From Pseudomonas sp. 7P_10.2_Bac1 (GTDB taxonomy: Bacteria; Pseudomonadota; Gammaproteobacteria; Pseudomonadales; Pseudomonadaceae), in the NCBI RefSeq assembly GCF_025465935.1, contig NZ_JANLNV010000075.1, positions 38,683-102,682 of the forward strand: a DNA stretch of 64,000 nucleotides, in the 5' to 3' direction. Both the position numbers and the translations under genes were made by a program. This document shows positions 35,272 to 44,585 of the stretch, in pieces (the stretch's first letter is position 1; the number at the start of each line of letters is the position of its first letter). The notes under the pieces are model-generated. The model was not told the origin of the DNA and searched no databases. It saw only the letters and a list, made by a program, of their open reading frames with translations.

Positions 35272-35871
35272 TTAACGCCCTGGCTTGGGCGGATAATTAC
35301 TCATGATGTCGTTGATGGCCTTGGAAATCGCCGCGCTACGCTCTGCCGGTGTGGCATCTTCGTCGACGATTTTTTCGGCGTTGCCGCGCCAGACCAATTT
35401 GCCGTCTTTGGCGTCAATCAAGTCAACCTGCAACGTGCCCACCTGGTAGACGATATTGCGGGTCTCGGCGTAAGCCGGTGCACCCCAATAGTTGCCTCCC
35501 CAATAGCCGCCCCACGGCCCAGCCCAAGGTCCACCCCATGGGCCACCGTCATAACTGTAGTTGGTGACCTGTTCCTGACGGTTGGCTACGACCATGTAGG
35601 TTTGCACCCACAGGTCGGGTTTGGCGCCGGGCGCCGCCTGGGTCAGGCCGCGTTGATCAAGTTGGCTGCTCAGGGCCATGACCACGCGTTGTGCGTTCAG
35701 GCCATTTTTGACCATTGGAGTGTCGGGCAAGAACTGCACTGCCGGGTCTTTCCAGGCCCAGGTTCGGTACTGGGCAAAATCTACCGCCGGGTTGTAGTCA
35801 TGGGTGACCTGAATGCTGTTGCAAGCGCTCAGCAGCAGGGCCAGTCCCAGTAAAGCAATGCGTCTTAACAT
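35272..35871 (-). CDS. DUF4136 lipoprotein
   Basis: A 199-residue exported lipoprotein. The lipobox is LLSAC with Cys17, then NSIQVTHDYNP and the DUF4136 core with FAQYRTWAWKD near 33-43, LDQRGLTQA, and a C-terminal AAISKAINDIMSNYPP. A Gly/Trp/Pro-rich loop (GGPWGGPWAGPWGGYWGG) is inserted mid-protein. The function of the family is unknown. It is 29 bp downstream of a second DUF4136 gene on the same strand, so the two form an operon of paralogues. Confidence 0.88.
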   Translation of the reverse strand: MLRRIALLGLALLLSACNSIQVTHDYNPAVDFAQYRTWAWKDPAVQFLPDTPMVKNGLNAQRVVMALSSQLDQRGLTQAAPGAKPDLWVQTYMVVANRQEQVTNYSYDGGPWGGPWAGPWGGYWGGNYWGAPAYAETRNIVYQVGTLQVDLIDAKDGKLVWRGNAEKIVDEDATPAERSAAISKAINDIMSNYPPKPGR

Positions 35872-35900
35872 GTGGTAAGTCTCCGCTTAAACAAACAGTT

Positions 35901-36515
35901 TTAATGGGGAGGATAAGCCTGCACTGCTTTGTTCAGTGATTCGCGCAGGGCGTCACTGCGTTCGCTCAGGCTGCCTTTACTACTGGTTTCTGCACTGGAG
36001 CTCCAGACCGGCTGACCTGTTTTACCGTCATACAGGTTGAGCCGCACGACCATTACTTCAACTTCGTACGTGCGGACAACCGGTACGCTGTTGTACATGC
36101 CGTACTGGTTCCCGTAGCGACCATAACGGTCGCCATACATACCGCCATAACCATAGTCGTCCTGAACCTGACGCAGACGTTTTTCTGTATGCAAATCTGC
36201 ACTGACCCACAAGTCTGCAGGTCGGTTAGGTTGTGCAGGCCGCAACCCGCGCTGGTCCAGGGCATTACTGACGGCTTCGGCGATTTGTGCGGAGTCAGCC
36301 CATGCCGATCCTGCTGGCAGGCGGCCATTTAGCCAGCCCCAGCTTTGATAGCGGCCGTAATCCCTTGGCGGCGCCGGGTAAGCGCTCAAGTCCAGGGTAT
36401 TGGCCGCCTGCGGTGGGGCGGGCGGGATCGGGATGGAGCTGGCGGTGTAGGGGTTGGGGCTTTGACACGCACCCAATCCCAGACTTAAAGCGAGCAAGGC
36501 AACGCGGCGATACAT
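35901..36515 (-). CDS. DUF4136 lipoprotein, paralogue
   Basis: A 204-residue lipoprotein with lipobox GLGAC. It has the same fold markers as its neighbour: [42 protein letters not shown] and a terminal [12 protein letters not shown] Tyr/Gly-rich loop ([15 protein letters not shown]) takes the place of the Trp/Gly loop. Two adjacent ATGs exist. I chose 36515 because GGGGAG then lies 6 bases upstream. The function is unknown. Confidence 0.87.
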   Translation of the reverse strand: MYRRVALLALSLGLGACQSPNPYTASSIPIPPAPPQAANTLDLSAYPAPPRDYGRYQSWGWLNGRLPAGSAWADSAQIAEAVSNALDQRGLRPAQPNRPADLWVSADLHTEKRLRQVQDDYGYGGMYGDRYGRYGNQYGMYNSVPVVRTYEVEVMVVRLNLYDGKTGQPVWSSSAETSSKGSLSERSDALRESLNKAVQAYPPH

Positions 36516-36538
36516 CATGTTCTCCCCAAGAGGGTTCT

Positions 36539-37288
36539 TTAAACCGGGCGGCATACCCAATGCAGATAACGTCCCAGCCCGGCGAAGGCGGGGTGGCGAC
36601 GATGGGCCAGTTCCATTTCGACCAATGCTTCAAGGTCGGCGCGGGCCTGAAACTCTACTGGCATGTAATCGTGAAACACCCGTACACCACTCTGGCTTTG
36701 CACCTGCCACAGGCCTTCAAGAGCGCTCGCCAGTTCTCGTGGGTCTAGCGGTTCTTGCGGGGTGAGGCTTTGCTTTTCACCGGCCAGGGTGTTCTTGCGC
36801 ATTTTACGGAAGTGGCCTTTGAGCAAGTTGCGGTAGATCAGGGCGTCGCGGTTATAAAACGCCAGCGACAGCCAACCGCCTTTGGCGGTCAGTTGGTGCA
36901 GCACCGGCAGGATCGTGTGGGGTTCGGCCAGCCACTCCAGTACGGCATGGCAGATCACCAGGTCGTAAGGCTCGGTCAGCAGGCCTGGCAGATCTTGCCA
37001 GGGCGCCTGAATAAAGGTGCCGGTCTGGCCGGCCTCGGCAAAGCGTTGGCGAGCGCCTTCGAGCATCGGTTCGGCCGGTTCGGCGAGGGTCACGTCGTGG
37101 CCACGCTCGGCCAGCCACAGTGACATGTGGCCCAGCCCGGCACCGATATCCAACACCCGCAGCGGGCGCTGAGGCAGCGCCTCTTCGAGGTCGGCCTGGA
37201 GCACGGCTAGACGAATCGCGCCCTTGGCGCCGCCGTAGATTTTTTCAGCGAAACGGGTGGCCAGTTGATCGAAGTGACGGTCACTCAT
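36539..37288 (-). CDS. cmoM: tRNA 5-carboxymethoxyuridine methyltransferase CmoM
   Basis: A 249-residue class I SAM-dependent methyltransferase. Motif I is [12 protein letters not shown] (about 44-55), followed by [11 protein letters not shown] and [12 protein letters not shown]. The N-terminus ([18 protein letters not shown]) and GVRVFHDY near the C-terminus match E. coli CmoM (formerly SmtA), which makes the methyl ester of cmo5U34 in tRNA. The start overlaps the MazG-like stop as ATGA, so the two genes are translated together. Confidence 0.9.
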   Translation of the reverse strand: MSDRHFDQLATRFAEKIYGGAKGAIRLAVLQADLEEALPQRPLRVLDIGAGLGHMSLWLAERGHDVTLAEPAEPMLEGARQRFAEAGQTGTFIQAPWQDLPGLLTEPYDLVICHAVLEWLAEPHTILPVLHQLTAKGGWLSLAFYNRDALIYRNLLKGHFRKMRKNTLAGEKQSLTPQEPLDPRELASALEGLWQVQSQSGVRVFHDYMPVEFQARADLEALVEMELAHRRHPAFAGLGRYLHWVCRPV

Positions 37289-37590
37289 TTGCTGAAACGC
37301 CTTTCATTGTCGGCCAGTTTGCTGCGCACCACTTGATCCATGTCCAGGCCCAACTCACTGCATAACAGCAACAGGTACAGCACGATGTCCCCGACTTCCT
37401 GCCCGGCGTGGGCCAGTTTGTCGGCGGGCAATTGGCGTGATTGGTCTTCGCTGAGCCATTGGAATATTTCCACCAGCTCGGACATTTCGACGCTGGCCGC
37501 CATGGCCAGGTTTTTCGGGCTGTGGAACTGCTTCCAATCGTTGTTATCGCGGATGCGGTGCATGCGCTGAGTGAGTTCTTCGAGGTTCAT
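37285..37590 (-). CDS. MazG-like nucleotide pyrophosphohydrolase
   Basis: A 101-residue all-helical protein of the MazG/RS21-C6 type, which hydrolyses NTPs or dNTPs such as modified dCTP. The metal-binding pattern is EMSELVEIFQW (EXXE type) with EVGDIVLYLLLL (EXXD). The ATG at 37590 begins MNLEELTQRM, the common family N-terminus; the ribosome site is weak (GGAG 12 bases away). It overlaps cmoM by 4 bases. Confidence 0.88.
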   Translation of the reverse strand: MNLEELTQRMHRIRDNNDWKQFHSPKNLAMAASVEMSELVEIFQWLSEDQSRQLPADKLAHAGQEVGDIVLYLLLLCSELGLDMDQVVRSKLADNERRFSK

Positions 37591-37678
37591 TGCGGGTGGA
37601 TTCTCCAGAAGGAGCAAAGCTTGCGACTGAATGCAGATTGGTGCAAGTGAAAGGCATGAGCAACAAACACAAACCCCG

Positions 37679-37747
37679 TGCAGGAACGAGCGTGTCTCTC
37701 GAGCTTTAAACCATCAAAAGATCGCGAGGCAAGCTCGCTCCTACAGG
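37679..37747. repeat. REP palindrome, family A
   Basis: The right arm AAAAGATCGCGAGGCAAG with GCTCGCTCCTACAG is intact. The left arm (GTGCAGGAACGAGCGTGTCT) is partly diverged. It lies upstream of the MazG-like gene and after the MaoC gene. Confidence 0.8.
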
Positions 37748-37754
37748 TTGATGT

Positions 37755-38609
37755 TCAGCTGATGGGGCGCCATTGGCCTAGCAAATGCAGCAGTTCTGCG
37801 TGCCCGTTGAGCTGGAAGTCGCCGCTGGAGCCCGCATCGCTGCTCAGCAAAATCACTTCGCTGGGTAACCGCACCGGCTTTTTAAACGCCACGCTGATCT
37901 CGACATTCGCCGCAGGCAAGTGCGCGTGCAATGCCGCCAACGCACGTGCCTTGAGCCACAGGCCATGGGCGATGGCGCTGGGCAGGCCAAACAGCTTGGC
38001 GCTGGCGGTGCTGAGGTGAATGGGGTTGTAGTCGCCCGAGACTTTGGCATAGCGGCGCCCGATATTCGACGGCGCATACCAGCGAGTCAGTTCGGTCAAG
38101 GCGAGGGGGCTGTAAGCCGGGGTTGCCGGCACTTCGCCGGGCAAGTCGACGCCTTTGCACAGCAGCGTGCTTTCAGCTTCCCAGAGTGGCCCAAGTAGGT
38201 CTTCGACTTGGGTTACGACTTCAAAGGTGGCGCCCTTGGGGTGTTTTTGCAGGTTGTGCACAAACACGCCGATACGCAACCGGGTCACGCCGCCCATCGG
38301 TCGTAGAATCCGGATCCGGTTTGTCAGATGAATCAGCCCTAGCAGTGGGAAAGGGAAGTCCTTGTCGGTCAGTAGCTGCATTTGCAGGCCGAACGCCAGC
38401 ACATGGGGGTACGTCGGCGGCAATAATGGCCCCGGCGCGATCGCGCAGACCTCGCGAAAAGCCATTAACGGCTTAGCGTCGATGTCGATCCAGCAACGTA
38501 AACCCTGCTCTGGCAGTGTGCTACCGGTGATCTTGCGTTTGCTGGCCGCCTGAGCGTAAAGCGCGGGCAGGTGGGGCGCAGCGCTGAGGTCGAGCCAGTG
38601 CACGGTCAT
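37755..38609 (-). CDS. MaoC-like acyl dehydratase
   Basis: A 284-residue hotdog-fold protein. The C-terminal MaoC domain (about 180-275) has the hydratase motif SGDYNPIHLS with AIAHG about 20 residues later, which supplies the Asp/His pair. The N-terminal half is a second, non-catalytic hotdog-like half. It should hydrate or dehydrate a 2-enoyl/3-hydroxyacyl thioester. It starts 3 bases after the FabG stop, and the divergent gene beyond is a thiolase, so the three could form a fatty-acyl cycle. The substrate is unknown. Confidence 0.87.
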   Translation of the reverse strand: MTVHWLDLSAAPHLPALYAQAASKRKITGSTLPEQGLRCWIDIDAKPLMAFREVCAIAPGPLLPPTYPHVLAFGLQMQLLTDKDFPFPLLGLIHLTNRIRILRPMGGVTRLRIGVFVHNLQKHPKGATFEVVTQVEDLLGPLWEAESTLLCKGVDLPGEVPATPAYSPLALTELTRWYAPSNIGRRYAKVSGDYNPIHLSTASAKLFGLPSAIAHGLWLKARALAALHAHLPAANVEISVAFKKPVRLPSEVILLSSDAGSSGDFQLNGHAELLHLLGQWRPIS

Positions 38610-38612
38610 GAG

Positions 38613-39965
38613 TCAGGCCCCCAAAACACTTTGCCCGCACACGCGCAACGCTTGCCCGCTGACCGCCCCCGAGCCCGGCTGGCTGAGCCACGCCACGGCT
38701 TCGGCCACGTCTTGTGGCACACCGCCCTGGCCCAGCGAACTCATGCGCCGCCCGGCTTCTCGCAGGGCAAACGGAATATGCGCGGTCATTTGGGTTTCGA
38801 TAAAGCCCGGCGCGACTGCGTTGATGCTGATACCACGCTCGCCCAGCACGGGCGCCCAAGCCTGGGCCAGGCCAATCAGCCCGGCTTTGCTGGCGGCGTA
38901 GTTGGTTTGGCCGCGGTTACCGGCGATGCCGCTGATGGACGCGAGCAGGACTACTCGCCCGTTATCGCGCAGGGTGCCGCTGTCCAGCAGCGCCTTGGTC
39001 AGCACTTGTGGTGCATTGAGGTTGACCGCCAGCACCGCATCCCAATACTCGGGCGTCATGTTGGCCAGGGTTTTGTCGCGGGTGATGCCCGCGTTGTGCA
39101 CCACGATGTCGATGCCCTCCGGCAAGTGTTCGATCAATTGGGCGGGTGCGTCCGGGGCGCAAATATCCAGGGCCACGCTGCGCCCGCCCAGCCGTGCTGC
39201 CAGCGCATCGAGATCGGTTTTGGCCGAGGGCACATCGAGCAAAACAACCTCTGCACCGTCGCGGGCCAGGGTTTCGGCAATCGAAGCGCCAATGCCTCGG
39301 GCTGCGCCGGTGACCAGGGCTTTACGTCCGGCCAGCGGGCGCGTCCAGTCCGCCACTTGTGTGGCACATGGGCTCAGGCGCAATACCTGGCCGCTGACAA
39401 AGGCACTTTTGGGCGAGAGAAAAAAGCGCAGCGCGCCTTCAAGCTGGTCTTCGGCCCCTTCGCCGACATACAGCAGTTGCAAGGTGCCGCCGCTGCGCAG
39501 CTCTTTGGCCAGCGAACGGGCAAAGCCTTCAAGGGCGCGCTGGGCGCTGGCGGCAAACGGATCGCGTTGAGTTTCGGGCGCACGGCCCAGGATCACGATA
39601 TGCGCGCTGGGCGCCAGGCTGCGCAACAGGGGCTGGAAGAATTCACGCAATTGCTTGAGCTGATCGGTGTGCAGCAGTTCGCTGGCATCAAACACCACAG
39701 CCTTGAGCTTGGGCCCCTGGCCTGGAATCCACGGGGTGGCCTCCCATGAGCCGGGGCCGTATCCGAACACGGTATCGGTGAGTTTAGGGGCGATAGTGCC
39801 AACCTTGGTTGCCAATGCGCCGCCGCCTAATAACAGCGCTCCATCCACCGGTCGCAAGCGGCCTGCTTGCCAGCGTTCCAGTCGTACCGGTGACGGCAGC
39901 CCCAATGCACCGACCACCCGATGGCCGATGGATGAGTTGGCAAAGTCGATATAACGGTCTGACAT
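38613..39965 (-). CDS. High-molecular-weight 3-oxoacyl-ACP/CoA reductase (FabG4-like)
   Basis: A 450-residue SDR with an extra N-terminal flavodoxin-like domain (about 1-200), the pattern of high-molecular-weight FabG. The C-terminal catalytic domain has the cofactor motif GAARGIGAS (about 215-223), VHNAGIT, the Ser in LLASISGIAG, the Tyr-Lys pair in YAASKAG, and NAVAPGFIETQM. It reduces 3-oxoacyl thioesters. It is coupled to the MaoC gene and divergent from the thiolase gene across 122 bp, where a shared promoter region is likely. The same gene trio occurs in other pseudomonads. Confidence 0.92.
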   Translation of the reverse strand: MSDRYIDFANSSIGHRVVGALGLPSPVRLERWQAGRLRPVDGALLLGGGALATKVGTIAPKLTDTVFGYGPGSWEATPWIPGQGPKLKAVVFDASELLHTDQLKQLREFFQPLLRSLAPSAHIVILGRAPETQRDPFAASAQRALEGFARSLAKELRSGGTLQLLYVGEGAEDQLEGALRFFLSPKSAFVSGQVLRLSPCATQVADWTRPLAGRKALVTGAARGIGASIAETLARDGAEVVLLDVPSAKTDLDALAARLGGRSVALDICAPDAPAQLIEHLPEGIDIVVHNAGITRDKTLANMTPEYWDAVLAVNLNAPQVLTKALLDSGTLRDNGRVVLLASISGIAGNRGQTNYAASKAGLIGLAQAWAPVLGERGISINAVAPGFIETQMTAHIPFALREAGRRMSSLGQGGVPQDVAEAVAWLSQPGSGAVSGQALRVCGQSVLGA

Positions 39966-40087
39966 GGAACACTCTCCGACAGATGGGGTTCAAAGGGTTG
40001 ACCACAAACACGTCATGGTCGTTCGTTATCAGCGATAAGGCCTACGCTTGTAACGATCAACGGCCTCGAAAGAATAGGGAACATCTT

Positions 40088-41362
40088 ATGAATTTGCGTC
40101 GTGTAGCCATAATTGGCGGTAACCGAATTCCATTTGCCCGCTCCAATGGAGCGTACGCGACCGCCAGCAATCAGACGATGTTGACGGCCGCCCTGGAAGG
40201 GCTGATCGAACGCTACAACTTGCACGGCTTGCGCATGGGCGAAGTGGTGGCCGGGGCGGTGCTCAAGGACTCCAGGGATTTCAGCCTGACCCGCGAGTGC
40301 GTATTGGGCTCACGCCTGTCGCCACAAACCCCCGCCTATGACCTGCAACAAGCCTGCGGCACGGGCCTTGAAGCCGCGTTGCTGGTGGCCAATAAAATTG
40401 CCCTCGGGCAGATTGATTGCGCAATTGCCGGGGGTGTCGACAGCGCCTCGGACGTGCCGATTGGCCTCAATGACGGCCTGCGCAAATGGCTGTTGCAGCT
40501 CAATCGCACCAAGGCGCCACTGGACAAGGTCAAAGCATTACTGAAGTTGCGCCCGGGGTTTTTGAAGCCGGCCTTCCCGCGCAATGGTGAACCACGGACC
40601 GGGTTGTCGATGGGCCAGCACTGCGAGCTGATGGCGCAGACCTGGCAGATCCCCCGCGATGAACAAGACGCGCTGGCCTTGCACAGCCATCAAGCGTTGT
40701 CGGCGGCCTATCACTCGGGTTGGGAGGATGACTTGCTTATCCCGTTCCTGGGCCTTGGCCGTGACAATAATCTGCGCCCGGACCTGACCCTGGAGAAGCT
40801 GGCAGCGCTCAAGCCGGTGTTCGAGCGCAGCGCCAAAGGCACGTTGACGGCGGGCAACTCGACACCATTGACCGATGGCGCTTCGGTGGTCTTGCTGGCG
40901 AGCGAGGAGTGGGCCAAAGAGCGTGGGTTGCCGGTGTTGGCTTACCTGCGCGATGGCGAAACGGCGGCGGTTGATTTCGTACATGGCGCCGAAGGTTTAC
41001 TGATGGCGCCGGTGTATGCCGTCCCACGGCTGTTAGCGCGCAATGGCCTGACCTTGCAGGACTTCGACTACTACGAAATTCACGAGGCGTTTGCCGCGCA
41101 AGTGCTGTGCACCCTTAAGGCTTGGGAAGATGCAGATTACTGTCGAGAAAAGCTCGGGCTGGACGCAGCGCTGGGCGCCATTGATCGCAGCAAGCTGAAC
41201 GTCAAAGGCAGTTCGTTGGCAGCGGGGCATCCGTTCGCTGCGACGGGCGGGCGCATCGTTGCCAATCTGGCCAAATTGCTGGCCGTGGCTGGGCAGGGGC
41301 GTGGGCTGATCTCGATCTGCGCTGCCGGTGGGCAGGGCGTGACGGCGATTATTGAGCGTTAA
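40088..41362 (+). CDS. Acetyl-CoA C-acyltransferase (FadI-like thiolase)
   Basis: A 424-residue thiolase. The nucleophilic Cys90 is in QQACGTGLE; the second-half motifs are YYEIHEAFAAQ and the catalytic His in LAAGHPFAATGGR, with a C-terminal ICAAGGQG carrying the second Cys. The N-terminus RRVAIIGGNRIPFARS is FadI-like. It condenses or cleaves 3-oxoacyl-CoA. The ATG at 40088 begins the thiolase fold; a frame extension from 39809 crosses the FabG start and is rejected. A REP palindrome follows the stop. Confidence 0.93.
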   Translation: MNLRRVAIIGGNRIPFARSNGAYATASNQTMLTAALEGLIERYNLHGLRMGEVVAGAVLKDSRDFSLTRECVLGSRLSPQTPAYDLQQACGTGLEAALLVANKIALGQIDCAIAGGVDSASDVPIGLNDGLRKWLLQLNRTKAPLDKVKALLKLRPGFLKPAFPRNGEPRTGLSMGQHCELMAQTWQIPRDEQDALALHSHQALSAAYHSGWEDDLLIPFLGLGRDNNLRPDLTLEKLAALKPVFERSAKGTLTAGNSTPLTDGASVVLLASEEWAKERGLPVLAYLRDGETAAVDFVHGAEGLLMAPVYAVPRLLARNGLTLQDFDYYEIHEAFAAQVLCTLKAWEDADYCREKLGLDAALGAIDRSKLNVKGSSLAAGHPFAATGGRIVANLAKLLAVAGQGRGLISICAAGGQGVTAIIER

Positions 41363-41376
41363 CGGGCTGATAACTT

Positions 41377-41455
41377 GTGGGGGGCTTGCTCGCGATTGTA
41401 TTTACGCGGATCAACAAAGATCGCGTTGTCTGCATCGCGAGCAAGCCGCTCCCAC
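41377..41455. repeat. REP palindrome, family B
   Basis: GGGGGGCTTGCTCGCGAT is mirrored by ATCGCGAGCAAGCCGCTCCC, with a 42-bp centre. It sits between the convergent thiolase and symporter genes. Confidence 0.85.
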
Positions 41456-41479
41456 ATTAAGGTGATTCGTCCTGACGGT

Positions 41480-42511
41480 TTAGTTGGCAGCGGCCACCGC
41501 GGTGTCGTTTTGTTCGGCTCTTTCTTGCCGAGTGCGGCTGGCGTAGCTTTCAGCCATTACCGAGCAGACGATCAGCTGCAGCGGGTGGTAGATCATGATC
41601 GGCAGCAAGATCAACCCCAGGCCAGGGTTGGCGCCGAAAATCAGCGCTGCCATCGGTGCGCCGGCCGCCAGTGATTTTTTGCTGGCGCAGAACACGGCGG
41701 CGATTTCATCGGCAGTGCTGAACTTCAAGGCACGGGCAGAGCGGGTGGTCAGCCACAGGATGATCGCCAGCAGGATCGCGCTGCCGGCCAGGGCGCTGAA
41801 AATCACCGAAGTACCTTGCTGTTGCCACATGCCCGAGACCATCGAGTTGCAGAACGCGGCGTACACCAGCAGCAAGATCACCACTTTGTCGCAGATGTTG
41901 GTGTAGCGCTTGTGACGGGCAAAAAAGCGTCCGAACACCGGGCGCACCAGTTGCCCGAGTACCAACGGCAGCAACAGCATGGCGCACAGGTCCAGCAAGG
42001 TTGAGCCCAGATCGATACCGCCCGAACCGCTACCGACCACAAAGCTCACCAGCAACGGGGTCAAGAATATCCCCAGTACACTGGACAGGCTGGCGTTGAG
42101 AATCGCCGCGGGGACGTTGCCCCCGGCGCTGCCGGTCAGTGCCACCGACGAGGAAATAGTCGAAGGCAGCGCGCACAGGTAGAAGAAGCCGAGCATCAGC
42201 AGTGGCGGAATGTGTGCCCCCAGCAGCTTGTTGCCCACCACCCAGATCAGCGGAAACACAATAAAGGTGAAGCCCTGCACCATGAAATGCAGGCGGATGT
42301 TTTTCAGCCCGTGACGGATTTGCTCGCTGGACAGGTTGACCCCGTGCAGGAAGAACACCAGAAACACGCCGATGTTGATCACCACTTCCGCGTGCATGCC
42401 ACCGCCGGTGCTGCCGAACGTGGGGAAGACATAGGCGAGCAAGGTCGCCAGCAACATGCCGCACAGAAACCAGTCTGTGAACAAGCGTTTGAGGTGTTTG
42501 AACACATGCAT
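41480..42511 (-). CDS. Bile acid:sodium symporter family transporter (YfeH/SBF-like)
   Basis: A 343-residue inner-membrane protein with nine to ten hydrophobic helices. GFFYLCALPSTISSSVALT (about 130-148) and SCASKKS-like FCASKKSLAAGAP are signatures of the YfeH/SBF-like branch. The substrate is unknown; bile acids are unlikely in this organism and small organic anions are more plausible. ATG 42511 is chosen; an in-frame GTG at 42520 adds three residues. It is divergent from an AraC-type regulator 82 bp away, which probably controls it. Confidence 0.88.
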   Translation of the reverse strand: MHVFKHLKRLFTDWFLCGMLLATLLAYVFPTFGSTGGGMHAEVVINIGVFLVFFLHGVNLSSEQIRHGLKNIRLHFMVQGFTFIVFPLIWVVGNKLLGAHIPPLLMLGFFYLCALPSTISSSVALTGSAGGNVPAAILNASLSSVLGIFLTPLLVSFVVGSGSGGIDLGSTLLDLCAMLLLPLVLGQLVRPVFGRFFARHKRYTNICDKVVILLLVYAAFCNSMVSGMWQQQGTSVIFSALAGSAILLAIILWLTTRSARALKFSTADEIAAVFCASKKSLAAGAPMAALIFGANPGLGLILLPIMIYHPLQLIVCSVMAESYASRTRQERAEQNDTAVAAAN

Positions 42512-42593
42512 CGTGATCACCAGAGCATTGTAAGAATTGATGACTTAGCCTAACGTCGGGTCTATCTGACGTCTTGCGACATAAGGCCAACCA

Positions 42594-43385
42594 ATGCCGC
42601 CAAACGGACAACGTGGTGCAGAACGCGCTATTCCTGCGCTCAAGACCTTGCCTCGACCGCTGTATGCGCGCGCCGAAAGTTTGAGCGCCGGTTCGTGGAC
42701 GCCGCGCCATCGACATGATTGGGTACAGTTTTCTTACGCCATCAGTGGTGTGCTGGGCGTGCACACCGATGAAGGCAGTTTTTATGCGCCGCCGCAGTGG
42801 GGAATCTGGATTCCGGCCGGGCTGGATCACGAAGTCGTGACCTCGATGCGGGCCGAAATGCGCAGCCTGTATGTGCGCCGGGAGGATTGCCTGTGGGCGC
42901 CCGCGCATTGCCGGGTGCTGGAAGTGACACCGCTGGCGCGTGAACTGATCAAGCGTTTTTGCGCCTTGCCGGTGGAATACCCTCAGGGTGGCAGCCCTGA
43001 GGAGCGCCTGGTGCAGGTGTTGCTTGACCAGTTGGCGGGTTTGAATCAGGTCGGTTTTTCGCTGCCATTGCCCCGTCATGCGCGGTTGTTGGCGCTGTGT
43101 AATGAATTGATTGAAAACCCTGAAGCGGAAGTGACGCTCAGCGTCTGGGCCGAGCGTTTGGGAACATCCGAAAAAACCCTGATGCGCATGTTTGACCGTG
43201 AAACCGGCATGAGTTTTCGCAGTTGGCGCCAGCGCATGCGTTTGCTGTCCTCCTTGCGGGTGCTGGAAGAGGGCGGCAGTGTGACCCTGGCGGCGTTGTC
43301 GTGTGGTTATGAGTCGACGTCTGCTTTTATTGCGGCATTTAAAAAAATGTTCAGTTTCACACCCGGCGAATTATTCAGACATTGA
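42594..43385 (+). CDS. AraC family transcriptional regulator
   Basis: A 263-residue regulator with an N-terminal cupin-like sensor domain (HRHDWVQFSYAISGVLGV, APPQWGIWIPAG) and a C-terminal double helix-turn-helix (about 165-263: LSVWAERLGTSEKTLMRMF, then LAALSCGYESTSAFIAAFKK). The intergenic region contains ACGTC-N10-GACGT at 42553-42572, a possible operator. Divergence from the SBF transporter gene suggests that one regulates the other. No ribosome site is clear. Confidence 0.9.
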   Translation: MPPNGQRGAERAIPALKTLPRPLYARAESLSAGSWTPRHRHDWVQFSYAISGVLGVHTDEGSFYAPPQWGIWIPAGLDHEVVTSMRAEMRSLYVRREDCLWAPAHCRVLEVTPLARELIKRFCALPVEYPQGGSPEERLVQVLLDQLAGLNQVGFSLPLPRHARLLALCNELIENPEAEVTLSVWAERLGTSEKTLMRMFDRETGMSFRSWRQRMRLLSSLRVLEEGGSVTLAALSCGYESTSAFIAAFKKMFSFTPGELFRH

Positions 43386-43639
43386 TAAGGTTGTTTTGGG
43401 ATGCGTCCTGCATACATTCTGCTTGGCTCTAGTAGGGTGCGCGTTTGATGAACGGGATTAGTCGATGCCCGAATGTAGGCGCTCGTCTATCATCTAGAAC
43501 GGCTGACGTCGGGATTTTTTGGCACATGGCGTGCCTACAAGCGACTCTTGCACGGTCTCCCTCTCCCCGTAGTGAGTGGATTGCCGTATAACGAGTGACA
43601 TTCGCGTGTTTGGTAACAAAGGACCCACAATAAAAGCTG

Positions 43640-44533
43640 ATGAAGACTCCAAAACGCTTAGAACCCCTGATCGAGGACGGTCTGATCGACGAGGTGCTGC
43701 GCCCACTCATGAGTGGCAAAGAGGCAGCTGTTTATGTGGTCCGCTGCGGCAAAGAGCTGCGATGCGCCAAGGTTTACAAGGAGGCTAACAAACGAAGTTT
43801 CCGCCAGGCCGCCGAGTATCAGGAGGGTCGCAAGGTTCGCAACAGCCGGCAGGCCCGAGCGATGGCCAAGGGCTCGAAGTACGGCCGCAAAGAAGCCGAG
43901 GACGCCTGGCAGAACGCCGAAGTGGCGGCCCTGTTCAGGCTGGCGGGTGCCGGTGTGCGGGTGCCCAAGCCGTTCGACTTCCTGGAAGGCGTGCTGTTGA
44001 TGGAGTTGGTGGCCGATGAGTACGGTGATGCGGCGCCACGTCTGAACGATGTGGTGCTGGAGCCGGAACAGGCCCGCGAATACCACGCGTACCTGATCTC
44101 GCAGATCGTGCTGATGTTGTGCACGGGGCTGGTTCACGGTGACTTGTCCGAATTCAACGTGTTACTGACGCCCACCGGCCCGGTGATCATCGACTTGCCT
44201 CAGGCGGTGGATGCCGCGGGTAACAACCACGCGTTCAACATGTTGGAGCGTGATGTGGGCAACATGGCTGCTTACTTTGGACGCTTTGCCCCGGAGTTGA
44301 AGAACACCCGCTATGCCAAGGAAATGTGGGCGCTTTACGAAGCGGGTACGTTGCACCCTGGCAGCTTGTTGACCGGTGAGTTTGACGACCCAGAAGAGCT
44401 GGCTGATGTTGGCGGGGTGATCCGCGAGATCGAAGCAGCGCGTCTGGACGAAGAACGTCGTCAGGCAGTGCGCGCGGCCGATGAGGCGCCATCAAGCAAG
44501 TCCGAAGAACCGCCTCCCCCGTGGATGCAGTGA
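43640..44533 (+). CDS. RIO1-like serine protein kinase
   Basis: A 297-residue bacterial RIO-family kinase. The nucleotide-binding lobe has SGKEAAVYVVRCGKELRCAKVYK with the catalytic lysine in CAKVYK. The catalytic loop is HGDLSEFNVLL and the metal-binding Asp is in VIIDLPQAV. Long charged tails flank the core. Bacterial RIO kinases are poorly characterised; the target is unknown. The ATG at 43640 has no close ribosome site. The 254 bp upstream (43386-43639) show no gene. A bidirectional terminator follows the stop. Confidence 0.88.
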   Translation: MKTPKRLEPLIEDGLIDEVLRPLMSGKEAAVYVVRCGKELRCAKVYKEANKRSFRQAAEYQEGRKVRNSRQARAMAKGSKYGRKEAEDAWQNAEVAALFRLAGAGVRVPKPFDFLEGVLLMELVADEYGDAAPRLNDVVLEPEQAREYHAYLISQIVLMLCTGLVHGDLSEFNVLLTPTGPVIIDLPQAVDAAGNNHAFNMLERDVGNMAAYFGRFAPELKNTRYAKEMWALYEAGTLHPGSLLTGEFDDPEELADVGGVIREIEAARLDEERRQAVRAADEAPSSKSEEPPPPWMQ

Positions 44534-44543
44534 TTCGATGAAT

Positions 44544-44571
44544 AAAAAATCCGGCCTGGGCCGGATTTTTT
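44544..44571. terminator. Bidirectional intrinsic terminator
   Basis: ATCCGGCC and GGCCGGAT form the stem, flanked by A6 on the left and T6 on the right. It therefore works in both directions and serves the convergent RIO kinase and persulfide dioxygenase genes. Confidence 0.92.
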
Positions 44572-44585
44572 ATGCCTGCGAGTTT

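Noticed and set aside
35272..36515. Gly/Trp- and Tyr/Gly-rich loops in the DUF4136 proteins as signs of a new adhesin
   Set aside because: The flanking sequences fit the known DUF4136 family and such aromatic/Gly loops are common low-complexity insertions in it.
43386..43639. Possible small RNA or gene upstream of the RIO kinase
   Set aside because: Only a weak 5-bp hairpin (GGCAC/GTGCC) is visible, with no convincing promoter-terminator pair.
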